Assembly (NCBI GenBank): GCA_029934755.1
Contig: JAOZLQ010000121.1
Coordinates: 1 to 6,971, forward strand
DNA: 6,971 bases
Direction of reading: 5' to 3'
Origin: Desulfuromusa sp.
GTDB taxonomy: Bacteria > Desulfobacterota > Desulfuromonadia > Desulfuromonadales > Geopsychrobacteraceae
Below, piece by piece: positions 1 through 6,279 of the stretch (its first letter is position 1; each line of letters starts with the position of its first letter). The translations under genes were made by a program, and so were the position numbers. The notes under the pieces are model-generated. The model ran no database searches and was not told the origin of the DNA. It was given only the letters and a program-made list of their open reading frames with translations.

Positions 1-419
1 AGATTGTTGATCGTACTTCTCTCGATATGATCATGCAGGCTGGTGGCTATGTTTCCTGTCATACTGGTGGAGTTGATGATGCAAATGCTTTGCTGATTCC
101 TAAGCCAATTGCTGATTATGCGATGGATGCTGCTGAATGTATCGGTTGCGGTGCTTGTATCGCGGCCTGTCCCAACAGCTCCGCTATGTTGTTTACCAGT
201 GCTAAGGTTGCCCAATTGGCGGCATTACCACAAGGTAAGCCCGAAGCCAGAAAACGGGTTCAGGAAATGTCCCAGGCAATTCTGGATGAAGGTTTTGGTA
301 ACTGTACTAATCACTATGAGTGTGAAGCCGCCTGTCCGAAGGGGATCAGTGTTAAGTTTATTGCTAAACTTAACCGTGAATATCTGAAGTCATTGATGCC
401 AACTTCAACAGGTGCATAA
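1..419 (+). CDS. sdhB: Succinate dehydrogenase/fumarate reductase iron-sulfur subunit, C-terminal part (5' end outside window)
   Basis: The frame is open from base 3 and gives the last 138 residues of a protein normally about 235-250 long, so the N-terminal [2Fe-2S] domain is off the window. The visible part is the bacterial ferredoxin-like domain. CIGCGACIAACP matches the CxxCxxCxxxCP block and CTNHYECEAACPKGI matches the Cx5Cx3CP block, which together bind the [4Fe-4S] and [3Fe-4S] clusters in the SdhB/FrdB family. All seven cysteines are present. The subunit carries electrons between the flavoprotein and the membrane cytochrome b/quinone on the cytoplasmic face of the inner membrane. Wording such as QAGGYVSCHTGG and LPQGKPEARKRV resembles the type-B (di-haem) enzymes of Geobacter and Bacteroidetes, in which one complex can run as succinate dehydrogenase or fumarate reductase. 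The direction (sdhB or frdB) cannot be told from sequence. A strong terminator follows, so this is probably the last gene of its operon. Confidence 0.95.
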   Translation, partial: IVDRTSLDMIMQAGGYVSCHTGGVDDANALLIPKPIADYAMDAAECIGCGACIAACPNSSAMLFTSAKVAQLAALPQGKPEARKRVQEMSQAILDEGFGNCTNHYECEAACPKGISVKFIAKLNREYLKSLMPTSTGA

Positions 420-451
420 GTTACTAGTCTAAAATTTTGATAATTTGTTAT

Positions 452-485
452 AAAGGGCGAATCTTAATGATTCGCCCTTTTTTTT
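452..485 (+). terminator. Rho-independent terminator after the Fe-S subunit gene
   Basis: A perfect 12-bp stem (AAAGGGCGAATC at 452-463 with GATTCGCCCTTT at 469-480) and a 5-nt loop TTAAT are followed by a T run through 485. It lies 33 bp after the stop codon and 15 bp before the next start. It should end the sdh/frd transcript and insulate the diguanylate cyclase gene. Confidence 0.95.
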
Positions 486-500
486 GTTCAAGGTTGTGTG

Positions 501-2105
501 ATGGATAACTGGTTTAGCAAGTTTGCGGGGCAGAAACAAAAAAAAATAAATCAAGTTGATGATGTATCTGCTGTTGATTTGTTACCATTTTATTTGGAAA
601 AAAATAGTGAACTGCTCTCTGTAGACCGGTTGCATGTTGTTCGCCAATTTCGTCAGAGTGTTGAAAACCAGTTGCAAATATTACAGACTTCACTGGATGC
701 GACATCGGTTGTTTTGTTCTGGTCTGGCCCGGCGACTGATCAAATCACAAGTTATGCATCTACCAGCCTACACAATGATTTAGTAGCAGGATCGTTCCCA
801 GTTGGTTCTGGAGTTCTTGGTGCCTTGAAAGATCGCAATGATATTGCACTCACTCCATATCGATTGAATTCTTCCGCAATTCTTTATTATCCTGAAAATA
901 TTTCTGTTGGAAGTTTTATTGCTTCAATTCTGTCTTGCGGGGAGGGTGAACAGCGCAAAGTAGGAGATTATGGCATTTTATGTGTTGATCGTGTTTCTCA
1001 AGATGCATGGTCATCAGTCGATAGAATGTTAATTGCTTCAATCTCTGATCAAATACGGCAGAGCTTAGTCCTTTTACGTGATTTACTTTTCACCGAAGTC
1101 GAACGGCGGACTTTACAACTTGTTTTTGATGGATTACGGGCATTAAACTCAGTACTTGATGTGGAGTCAGTTTACACGGCAGCAAATGAGGCTTTCGGAT
1201 TGATTATTGATATGGATCTTTTTGCTATCAGCTTGATCCATGAAAATGATCATGAACTTTGTTATCTCTCTGGCGATTGTTCTGAATGCCAGTTGAACCA
1301 AAAATATATACTGGATGATTCACTGGTGGGTCAGGTGGTTAAGTATCGGAGAACATTGCCAGAGAGATCATTTTATGTGGGACGTGCACCGATTATCAAT
1401 GGATTTGATCTGTTTGATAAATATAAATCGGTCCTGGTTGTCCCCTTGCTTCAGGAAGATTGCCCAGTCACGGGCGTACTGATTATTGCTGCGCGTGGTG
1501 ATAATCTAGTAACCCGGAATAGCCGAGAAATGATAGAGATGATTGCGGCACAGGTAGCAATCAAAATTGATCTTGCACATTCTCACGAACAAATTCGACA
1601 GTTGTCGATAACTGATCCACTCACAGGGATTGCTAACCGTCGGGCTTTTCAGCGCGCATTTACCGCAATGTATGAGCGCGCTCGGCGTCGTAGCGGATCA
1701 TTCAGTTTAATTATTTGCGATATTGATCTTTTTAAGCGAGTTAATGATACTTATGGTCACCCGTTTGGGGATCAGGTTATTCAACAGGTTGCTGGTCAAC
1801 TCAACGATGTTGTTCGAACTGGAGATCTTGCTGCCAGAATTGGTGGAGAAGAATTTACAATTTTGCTGGAGGATACCGGATTGTCCGGAGCTTTAGATGT
1901 GGCTGAACGATTGCGAAAAAAAGTTGAAAAGCTTGGTCTGTTTTTCCAGGGGGAAGCTGTTCCGGTGACTATTTCAGCCGGGGTTGCAGCATTTCCACAG
2001 AATACAGATCAACAGGAAAAATTATTTAATTATGCTGATCAGGCACTCTATCATGCCAAGGAAGGCGGTCGAAATAGGTCTGTTTGCTGGCATAGTATCA
2101 CTTAG
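501..2105 (+). CDS. GAF-GAF-GGDEF diguanylate cyclase
   Basis: The 534-residue protein has no signal peptide or membrane segment, so it is probably a cytoplasmic sensor. Residues about 45-195 look like a GAF domain (VVLFWSG, GSGVLGAL, GILCVDR), residues about 205-360 like a second (VLVVPLLQ, GVLIIAARG), and about 370-530 are a GGDEF domain. The active-site loop is GGEEF (448-452) and the metal-binding Asp lies in CDIDLFKRVNDTYGH. An RxxD inhibitory site (RTGD, 439-442) sits five residues before GGEEF, so product inhibition by c-di-GMP is expected. It should make c-di-GMP from two GTP under control of the GAF domains; the ligand is unknown. ATG 501 is preferred over the adjacent GTG 498 because AAGG (490-493) lies 7 nt upstream of ATG. 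The preceding terminator leaves little room for a promoter and I could not define one. The stop overlaps the convergent methyltransferase stop. Confidence 0.93.
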   Translation: MDNWFSKFAGQKQKKINQVDDVSAVDLLPFYLEKNSELLSVDRLHVVRQFRQSVENQLQILQTSLDATSVVLFWSGPATDQITSYASTSLHNDLVAGSFPVGSGVLGALKDRNDIALTPYRLNSSAILYYPENISVGSFIASILSCGEGEQRKVGDYGILCVDRVSQDAWSSVDRMLIASISDQIRQSLVLLRDLLFTEVERRTLQLVFDGLRALNSVLDVESVYTAANEAFGLIIDMDLFAISLIHENDHELCYLSGDCSECQLNQKYILDDSLVGQVVKYRRTLPERSFYVGRAPIINGFDLFDKYKSVLVVPLLQEDCPVTGVLIIAARGDNLVTRNSREMIEMIAAQVAIKIDLAHSHEQIRQLSITDPLTGIANRRAFQRAFTAMYERARRRSGSFSLIICDIDLFKRVNDTYGHPFGDQVIQQVAGQLNDVVRTGDLAARIGGEEFTILLEDTGLSGALDVAERLRKKVEKLGLFFQGEAVPVTISAGVAAFPQNTDQQEKLFNYADQALYHAKEGGRNRSVCWHSIT

Positions 2106-2695
2106 TCTTTTTGCAATATTGTAGTACTGAACTCATTTAATAAGCGATTTTTTATCAGTCTACAGCCGAGTTTTTGGTATTTTTGCCGCACATCAAAATT
2201 ATATTCCCAGAGGATTCCGGAAAGGAGTAACAGTGCACCTGGAGCTGCTTTTTCTACCAAGTTTTCCGCGATATCCAGTAGAATATCCCCATAAATATTT
2301 GCCAGAATCAGATTGAAATTTTCTTCTTCCAACTGTTCAAGTGTTCCGCATACATGGGTGATGTACTCGTCAACTCCATTGAGTCGACAATTTCTTTGAC
2401 CACTTTCAACTGCTGCTTGTTCAATATCGATACACCAAGCCCGTCCAGGGTTTAATAACATTGTCGCAATTGTTAAAATTCCTGTACCACTACCAAGATC
2501 CATAATCTTTTGATTTTCTACAGTTGGCAGAGTTTCAAGTATTTCTAAACAGCTTTGGGTTGTTTCATGTTCCCCTGAACCAAATGCACCCCGATCCATG
2601 ATAATCTGGATGCGTTCTTTATCGTCAGGTGTATTGTTCGGAGGAGCAATGGTAAGACGTTGACCAATATTAAAAGGTTGATAATTATCTCTCAT
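2102..2695 (-). CDS. Short PrmA-like (ribosomal protein L11 methyltransferase-type) SAM-dependent methyltransferase
   Basis: The 197-residue protein has a class I methyltransferase fold with PrmA-style motifs: GAFGSGEHETT (36-46, compare PrmA GTGxHxTT), the SAM-binding glycine loop MDLGSGTGIL (about 65-74), the acidic end of strand 2 (CIDIE, D90), LANI (131-134, where PrmA has VANI) and LLLSGIL (about 155-161). PrmA trimethylates ribosomal protein L11. Full-length PrmA is about 290-300 residues and has an N-terminal L11-recognition domain of some 90 residues, which is absent here. No upstream in-frame start exists before the transporter stop, so this is not a wrong start choice. The target could be L11 or another protein; I would call it PrmA-like only. 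The ATG has a weak GGGA site (2702-2705) upstream. It lies 23 bp after the AEC transporter and is probably co-transcribed with it. Confidence 0.82.
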   Translation of the reverse strand: MRDNYQPFNIGQRLTIAPPNNTPDDKERIQIIMDRGAFGSGEHETTQSCLEILETLPTVENQKIMDLGSGTGILTIATMLLNPGRAWCIDIEQAAVESGQRNCRLNGVDEYITHVCGTLEQLEEENFNLILANIYGDILLDIAENLVEKAAPGALLLLSGILWEYNFDVRQKYQKLGCRLIKNRLLNEFSTTILQKD

Positions 2696-2718
2696 ATTTA
2701 TTCCCGAAAACTGATTGA

Positions 2719-3663
2719 TTATAACAGTCCAGTGCTTTTAAATAATAACAGCAAAATGGTGTAGCTGAAGGCTGATCCCAGGGTGGACAGCATGACGATA
2801 GATCCGGCTAATTCGGCATCGCCTCTCATCTGCTGTGCCATAATATAGGTTGCTGTCGCTGCAGGTGTTCCTGCCATTAAAATTCCAATACCCAGATCTG
2901 AACTTGATACGCCCAGAGGAACAAGTAGTAACACTGCCAGTAACGGCAATAGAACCAGTTTGATTGTGCTGGCGGCACCAGCAAGTTTTAAATCACCCTT
3001 TAGGCGTTCAAACGAGAAACTCCCACCGATAGCCAGAAGTGCAAGAGGTAATGCCAAGCCGGTGGTAATATTCAGAGAACGGTCGATGATTATCGGAATT
3101 GGCAGGCTCCAGAAACTCCAGATAATTCCAAGAAAGGACGCGATAATCAGTGGATTAAGGATGGTTTGTGCCATCAAATTGGGAGTTTTTTCATCACTTC
3201 GGCCTTGATGTGGTAAGAGCAGGGCAAGAATTGCAAACAGGTTCAAAACCGGAACCAGAAATCCCATCAGAATGCCAGCTTTGGTTAAACCCACTTCTCC
3301 GTACGCATTTAGACAAATTGCCAGCCCGATATAGGCCAAGTTACCACGGAATGCTCCTTGGCAAAAACTGCCACGCAGTGCTGCTGGATATTGACGTTTT
3401 CCAGTGTAAAAAAAAGTAAGGACAAATCCGATAACAATGACGAGTGTCGATCCAAGCACCAATGGAGCATTAAAAAAGCTGGAAAAATCAGCTTTACCAA
3501 TTTTATAGAAGAGAAGTAATGGGAGAAAAACAACGTAAACTAGTCGATTCGTTTGTTGGAGAAAGGCTTCATCGAAGAGTCGAAATTGTTTGAGTAAAGA
3601 TCCCAGTCCAATCACCAAAAAAATTGGGAGAACTATTGTGAGTGTTTCAATAAATGGCTGCAT
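2719..3663 (-). CDS. AEC (auxin efflux carrier) family transporter
   Basis: The 314-residue, very hydrophobic protein has about ten membrane segments in the two five-helix halves usual for the bacterial AEC/AEC-like permease family, at normal family length. The N-terminus (VLPIFLVIGLGSLLKQFRLF, then LPLLLFYKI) and the C-terminal block (LMAGTPAATATYIMAQQM, then AELAGSIVMLSTLGSAFSY) are typical of the family. Known bacterial members move small organic anions such as malate or malonate across the inner membrane; the substrate here cannot be read from sequence. The ATG is well supported by GGGAGA (3668-3673 on the opposite strand) about 5 nt upstream. It is the first gene of a minus-strand pair with the PrmA-like methyltransferase and has its own promoter candidate upstream. 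Confidence 0.92.
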   Translation of the reverse strand: MQPFIETLTIVLPIFLVIGLGSLLKQFRLFDEAFLQQTNRLVYVVFLPLLLFYKIGKADFSSFFNAPLVLGSTLVIVIGFVLTFFYTGKRQYPAALRGSFCQGAFRGNLAYIGLAICLNAYGEVGLTKAGILMGFLVPVLNLFAILALLLPHQGRSDEKTPNLMAQTILNPLIIASFLGIIWSFWSLPIPIIIDRSLNITTGLALPLALLAIGGSFSFERLKGDLKLAGAASTIKLVLLPLLAVLLLVPLGVSSSDLGIGILMAGTPAATATYIMAQQMRGDAELAGSIVMLSTLGSAFSYTILLLLFKSTGLL

Positions 3664-3706
3664 TTAATCTCCCAAAAGTTCGAGAAGAATAGCCTAGATA
3701 TTGAAG

Positions 3707-3727
3707 TCTGTCTATTATATTGACAGA
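3707..3727. repeat. Inverted repeat spanning the AEC promoter -10 region
   Basis: TCTGTC (3707-3712) and GACAGA (3722-3727) form a perfect 6-bp palindromic pair with a 9-bp AT-only spacer that contains the candidate -10 box. The position would suit an operator for a dimeric repressor. No regulator is identified. Confidence 0.4.
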
Positions 3728-3741
3728 AAAAGGAGGCTCAA
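3714..3741 (-). promoter_or_regulatory. Candidate sigma-70 promoter for the AEC transporter/methyltransferase pair
   Basis: On the minus strand a perfect -10 TATAAT (plus-strand 3714-3719) is preceded by TTGAGC (3736-3741, four of six matches to TTGACA) with a 16-bp spacer. The predicted start of transcription is near 3707, giving a leader of about 44 nt that includes the GGGAGA ribosome site. The -35 box lies inside the neighbouring hairpin. Confidence 0.6.
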
Positions 3742-3752
3742 ACGAGCCCCCT
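3727..3752 (-). terminator. Minus-strand intrinsic terminator-like hairpin without a gene upstream
   Basis: Read on the minus strand, AGGGGGCTC pairs with GAGCCTCCT (one G-U wobble) around a GTTT loop and is followed by TTTT then CTG. This is a terminator shape only on the minus strand, because there is no T run on the plus side. The sequence that would feed it (from 3753 rightward, minus strand) holds only plus-strand gene remnants, so the gene it once served seems to be gone. Confidence 0.6.
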
Positions 3753-3754
3753 GA

Positions 3755-3930
3755 TATTGTAAAGTTCAGCTTAGCATTGTCTACACGGTACGTCATAGCC
3801 TAACCCATGTCTCTTGGTGGAAACAACGGAAAGATGTTGCAGCCGATCTAAAAGCAATTTACTCAGCGTCGACCATCGAAGAAGCGAGGTTAATCTGGAA
3901 CAGTTCGAGGACAAATGGAACGCTAGCCAT
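3755..3930 (+). mobile_element. IS256-family transposase remnant (internal fragment, frameshifted)
   Basis: Translation from 3755 gives YCKVQLSIVYTVRHSL, then THVSWWKQRKDVAADLKAIY, which aligns by eye with the conserved IS256 (Mutator-like) stretch VQLCIVHxIRNSLxYVSWKDRKAVAADLKxIY lying between the second Asp and the Glu of the DDE triad. After STIEEA the frame shifts by -1 near 3885-3886 and continues as VNLEQFEDKWNASH, the expected LexFexKW segment. Only about 58 of some 400 codons remain. Both edges are internal, and no terminal inverted repeats or target duplication are visible. The family's C-x2-H pair reads S-x2-Y here, so the enzyme is dead even apart from the frameshift. The frame also has a stop (3752-3754) just upstream of the homology. 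Confidence 0.85.
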
Positions 3931-3946
3931 GCAGGATGGTCCCGGT

Positions 3947-4284
3947 GTCCGTTTCTCCACCAGAAATTTAACTTACTTGAAGAATTATAGTTGGCCGGGG
4001 TATGTTCATAAATTGGAAAATGTTGTGGAACAAATGCTGATTCTAAGAAGTTCAGATATTTTGAGCTTGCCGATTTGCCAGAGCGGATCGGTCGACCAGA
4101 AAGGCAGGTCGCTGGCGTTCTTAACCTTCCAGAAGAAGGCTATTCTCTGGAGGCTCTTGAGCGGGAAGCGGTTCAGGAAGCACTTAATCGCTGTCATGGG
4201 ATTAAAAGTAAAGCAGCGGTATTTCTGCAAATTCCTCGGCATACATTGCTCTATCGCTTAGAAAAATACAACATTCATATATAG
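3947..4284 (+). pseudogene. C-terminal remnant of a sigma-54-dependent (NtrC-family) transcriptional regulator
   Basis: In the frame containing 3947 the text runs TYLKNYSWPGYVHKLENVVE, matching the end of the AAA+ domain (usually WPGNVRELENVVER). After SSDIL the frame shifts by -1 near 4061-4063 and continues in the next frame as ELADLPERIGRPERQ and a Fis-type helix-turn-helix (SLEALEREAVQEALNRCHGI, then KSKAAVFLQIPRHTLLYRLE) to an intact stop at 4282-4284. The receiver domain and most of the ATPase domain, including Walker A/B and GAFTGA, are missing, replaced by transposase sequence. In WPGNVRELEN three normally conserved residues are changed (N to Y, R to H, E to K), a sign of relaxed selection. 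An ATG at 3929 opens a chimeric 110-codon frame, but this is not a credible gene. The parent was probably the response regulator of a two-component system located upstream of htrA. Confidence 0.88.
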
Positions 4285-4299
4285 CAGGGTGTGATAGAT

Positions 4300-5610
4300 A
4301 TGATTTTAAGTCGTCTTTTTTTTTCGTTGGTAATCCTAATTATTTTCTGTCAGGGCAGCTTTGCGGCAGAGAGGCGTACCCCAATTGTTGATGCGGTTGC
4401 AAAGGCCCGTGATGCTGTAGTTAATATTCGTACAGAAAAACTTGTTCAACGGCAAAATAGTCCATTTTTTGGTTTTGGTGATTCTATTTTTGATCAGTTT
4501 TTCCAAGATATGTTGCCGCCCCGCAGCTATAAGACCCAATCTCTTGGCTCCGGGGTCATCATCGATGCTGAAGGTCATATTCTTACCAATGCTCATGTGG
4601 TTGATAAAGCTTCAAAAATCTATATTGCTCTGTCAGATAAACAACTTGAGCTGGAAGCCGAATTGATCGGAAAAGATAATCAGATTGATTTGGCAATTTT
4701 GCAGATAGTTAAGCCCGGGAAATATCCATTTTTACCCCCCGCTCGATCTGATGATTTGTTGCTTGGGGAAACAATTATTGCTATTGGCAACCCCCTTGGG
4801 TTGGGGCATTCGATTACAACCGGAATTATCAGTTCTTTGCAACGACGTATTCAGGTTGGTCAACAGCACTCCTCAGTTGTTATTCAGTCCGATGCTTTGA
4901 TTAATCCCGGTAATTCTGGTGGTCCACTCATAAATATTAATGGTGAACTGATCGGCATCAATACTGCTATTGCCAGACAGGCTCAGGGGATCGGTTTTTC
5001 TATACCGATAAATACTGCAAAGCGTGTTCTTAATGATTTGATCAATCATGGTCGTGTGCGACGTGGATTCCTGGGGATTCTTGTCGGGGCAGTTAGCCCT
5101 TCTTTTGTCCAATCCTATGGAGAAGGTGGTGTATTGATTGAGGAAGTTCAATCGCAATCCCCATCATGGAAGGCCGGGATGTTAGTGGCGGACGTTGTTC
5201 TCGCAATCGATAATATTCCGATTTCTTCCCCCGAGCAGTATCATTCTATGCTACAGACATATACTCCGGGCGACAGTCTTAAATTTACCTTGCTGCGTGG
5301 GTTGCAGCAACTGGAGAAAATGGTTGTATTAACGCCATTGCCCGAAGGTTACGAGTTAGCCTATACTCGCCGGAATTTTGGCTTTGAACTACGGCAAGTG
5401 AAACGTAAGTTGTTGATAGATAAAGTACTTGAGGATTCTGCAGCCAAAAGAGTCGGGATCAAACGTGGTGATCAGATCATTAAAGTTGATGATGTCAGAG
5501 TTGAAACAATTTCTGAATATGAACGTGCTATTGAATATCGTCTGGGTCGCAGCTCGCTGACCTTTACAGTGGTGAGAGACAATGTTGGTTATTTAATTGA
5601 ACTACCATAA
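4300..5610 (+). CDS. Periplasmic serine protease, HtrA/DegP/DegQ family with two PDZ domains
   Basis: The 436-residue protein has a signal peptide (about residues 1-22, hydrophobic stretch LFFSLVILIIF, cleavage after GSFA), so it acts in the periplasm. The trypsin-like domain carries the full triad: His99 in LTNAHVV, Asp130 in NQIDLAIL and Ser206 in NPGNSGGPL. PDZ1 spans about 255-342 (RRGFLGI to LLRG) and PDZ2 about 357-436 (FGFELRQV, GIKRGDQIIKVDD). Length and order match DegP/DegQ-type proteases, which degrade or hold misfolded envelope proteins; which paralogue cannot be assigned. ATG 4300 is chosen over in-frame GTG 4291 because the AGGGTG site (4286-4291) is about 8 nt from the ATG but touches the GTG. 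It starts 15 bp after the stop of the broken sigma-54 regulator, so its original promoter was probably lost or lies in the remnant. A thioredoxin-like gene follows 18 bp downstream. Confidence 0.95.
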   Translation: MILSRLFFSLVILIIFCQGSFAAERRTPIVDAVAKARDAVVNIRTEKLVQRQNSPFFGFGDSIFDQFFQDMLPPRSYKTQSLGSGVIIDAEGHILTNAHVVDKASKIYIALSDKQLELEAELIGKDNQIDLAILQIVKPGKYPFLPPARSDDLLLGETIIAIGNPLGLGHSITTGIISSLQRRIQVGQQHSSVVIQSDALINPGNSGGPLININGELIGINTAIARQAQGIGFSIPINTAKRVLNDLINHGRVRRGFLGILVGAVSPSFVQSYGEGGVLIEEVQSQSPSWKAGMLVADVVLAIDNIPISSPEQYHSMLQTYTPGDSLKFTLLRGLQQLEKMVVLTPLPEGYELAYTRRNFGFELRQVKRKLLIDKVLEDSAAKRVGIKRGDQIIKVDDVRVETISEYERAIEYRLGRSSLTFTVVRDNVGYLIELP

Positions 5611-5628
5611 AAGTTAGGAAACAAAAAA

Positions 5629-6165
5629 ATGAAGAATTTGAGAATAATAAAATTGGGGATACTATTGATTTTTAGCATCTTAATATTGACAGGTTGCGAT
5701 AAATCAACTTCAGAAACACAGGTACCTAAGGGGGGGCTGGTTGGTCATGCTGCTCCCGATTTCACCTTGATAGATATGCATGGACAGAAGGTTCGTTTGT
5801 CCCAGTTTCAGGGTAAAGTTGTTGTCCTGAATTTTTGGGCGACCGGGTGCCCACCCTGTCGGGAAGAGATGCCTTCTATGGAGAGACTCTATCGTGACTA
5901 TGAAAGTCAGGGGTTGGTTATGCTGGCAGTTAATGTTGATGAGAATGGACAGAAGGCTGTGAGCCAATTTCTGAAAAAAACACCACATAGTTTCCCGATT
6001 CTTCTTGATAGCGAAAATGTTGCTCAGAATATGTATGGAGTTTTTCGTTTTCCGGAAAGCTTTATCATTGACCGTAATGGTGTCGTGGTTGAAAAAATTA
6101 TTGGCGGACGTGATTGGATGTCCGGGACAACTTTCAAGCTTATTAATTTTCTGTTAAATGGTTAA
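5629..6165 (+). CDS. TlpA/ResA-like lipoprotein thiol-disulfide oxidoreductase
   Basis: The 178-residue protein begins with a lipoprotein signal: positive N-terminus (MKNLRIIKLG), hydrophobic core and lipobox LTGC with Cys23 as the lipidated residue. The mature part is an AhpC/TSA-TlpA type thioredoxin fold (APDFTLIDMHG, GKVVVLNFWA). Its active site is CPPC (Cys74, Cys77) and the expected cis-proline (Pro142 in FRFPESFIID) is present. Members of this family reduce periplasmic disulfides, for example in cytochrome c maturation (ResA/CcmG-like) or as general thiol reductases; the partner here is unknown. The residue before CPPC is Gly rather than the Trp usual in thioredoxins. A TAGGAA site (5615-5620) lies 8 nt upstream of the ATG. 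The 18-bp gap to htrA indicates one operon, suggesting a joint envelope quality-control role. Confidence 0.93.
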   Translation: MKNLRIIKLGILLIFSILILTGCDKSTSETQVPKGGLVGHAAPDFTLIDMHGQKVRLSQFQGKVVVLNFWATGCPPCREEMPSMERLYRDYESQGLVMLAVNVDENGQKAVSQFLKKTPHSFPILLDSENVAQNMYGVFRFPESFIIDRNGVVVEKIIGGRDWMSGTTFKLINFLLNG

Positions 6166-6279
6166 GATTTATCTGCGGTTCATAGTGAAGACGGTCGCAA
6201 AGTTTTCTCCTTGATCTTTCCTCTGCCTTCCCTTAGCTTTTGCATGTCACTTCCAAAATCCTGTACGGAGGGTTTCGAG
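6166..6279 (+). other. Intergenic spacer upstream of fur
   Basis: The 114-bp stretch between the thioredoxin-like gene and fur has no credible gene. It contains TTGATC (6211-6216) as a possible -35, but only a poor -10 near 6233-6239. I see no clear terminator and no good match to the 19-bp Fur box. A fur promoter is expected here on grounds of spacing only. Confidence 0.3.
6267..6272 (+). promoter_or_regulatory. Ribosome binding site that fixes the fur start
   Basis: GGAGGG lies 7 nt before ATG 6280. It argues against the longer frame from TTG 6211, whose extra 23 residues match no part of the Fur fold. Confidence 0.85.

Noticed and set aside
109..387. Second open frame inside the Fe-S subunit gene
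   Set aside because: It overlaps a gene with all cluster-ligand motifs intact and its translation shows no recognisable domain or initiation signal.
3720..3725. Plus-strand TTGACA as a -35 box for the regulator/htrA operon
   Set aside because: Bases 16-18 positions downstream are GC-rich hairpin sequence with no -10 match. The same region fits a minus-strand promoter better.
3929..4261. Open 110-codon frame from ATG 3929
   Set aside because: It joins the transposase/regulator junction to an out-of-frame reading of the helix-turn-helix region. The real homology leaves this frame near 4061, so it is an artefact of pseudogene decay.
4291..4299. GTG 4291 as the htrA start
   Set aside because: The only ribosome-site-like sequence touches this codon. 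ATG 4300 has proper spacing and gives an equally good signal peptide.
6174..6210. Weak hairpin after the thioredoxin-like gene as a terminator
   Set aside because: The stem is interrupted (TGCG/CGCA outside, TTC/GAA inside, with an uneven internal loop) and the T run is short and displaced, so it is not convincing.
6211..6279. N-terminal extension of Fur from TTG 6211
   Set aside because: The extra residues do not resemble any part of Fur, while ATG 6280 has an ideal GGAGGG site 7 nt upstream and gives a normal-length protein.
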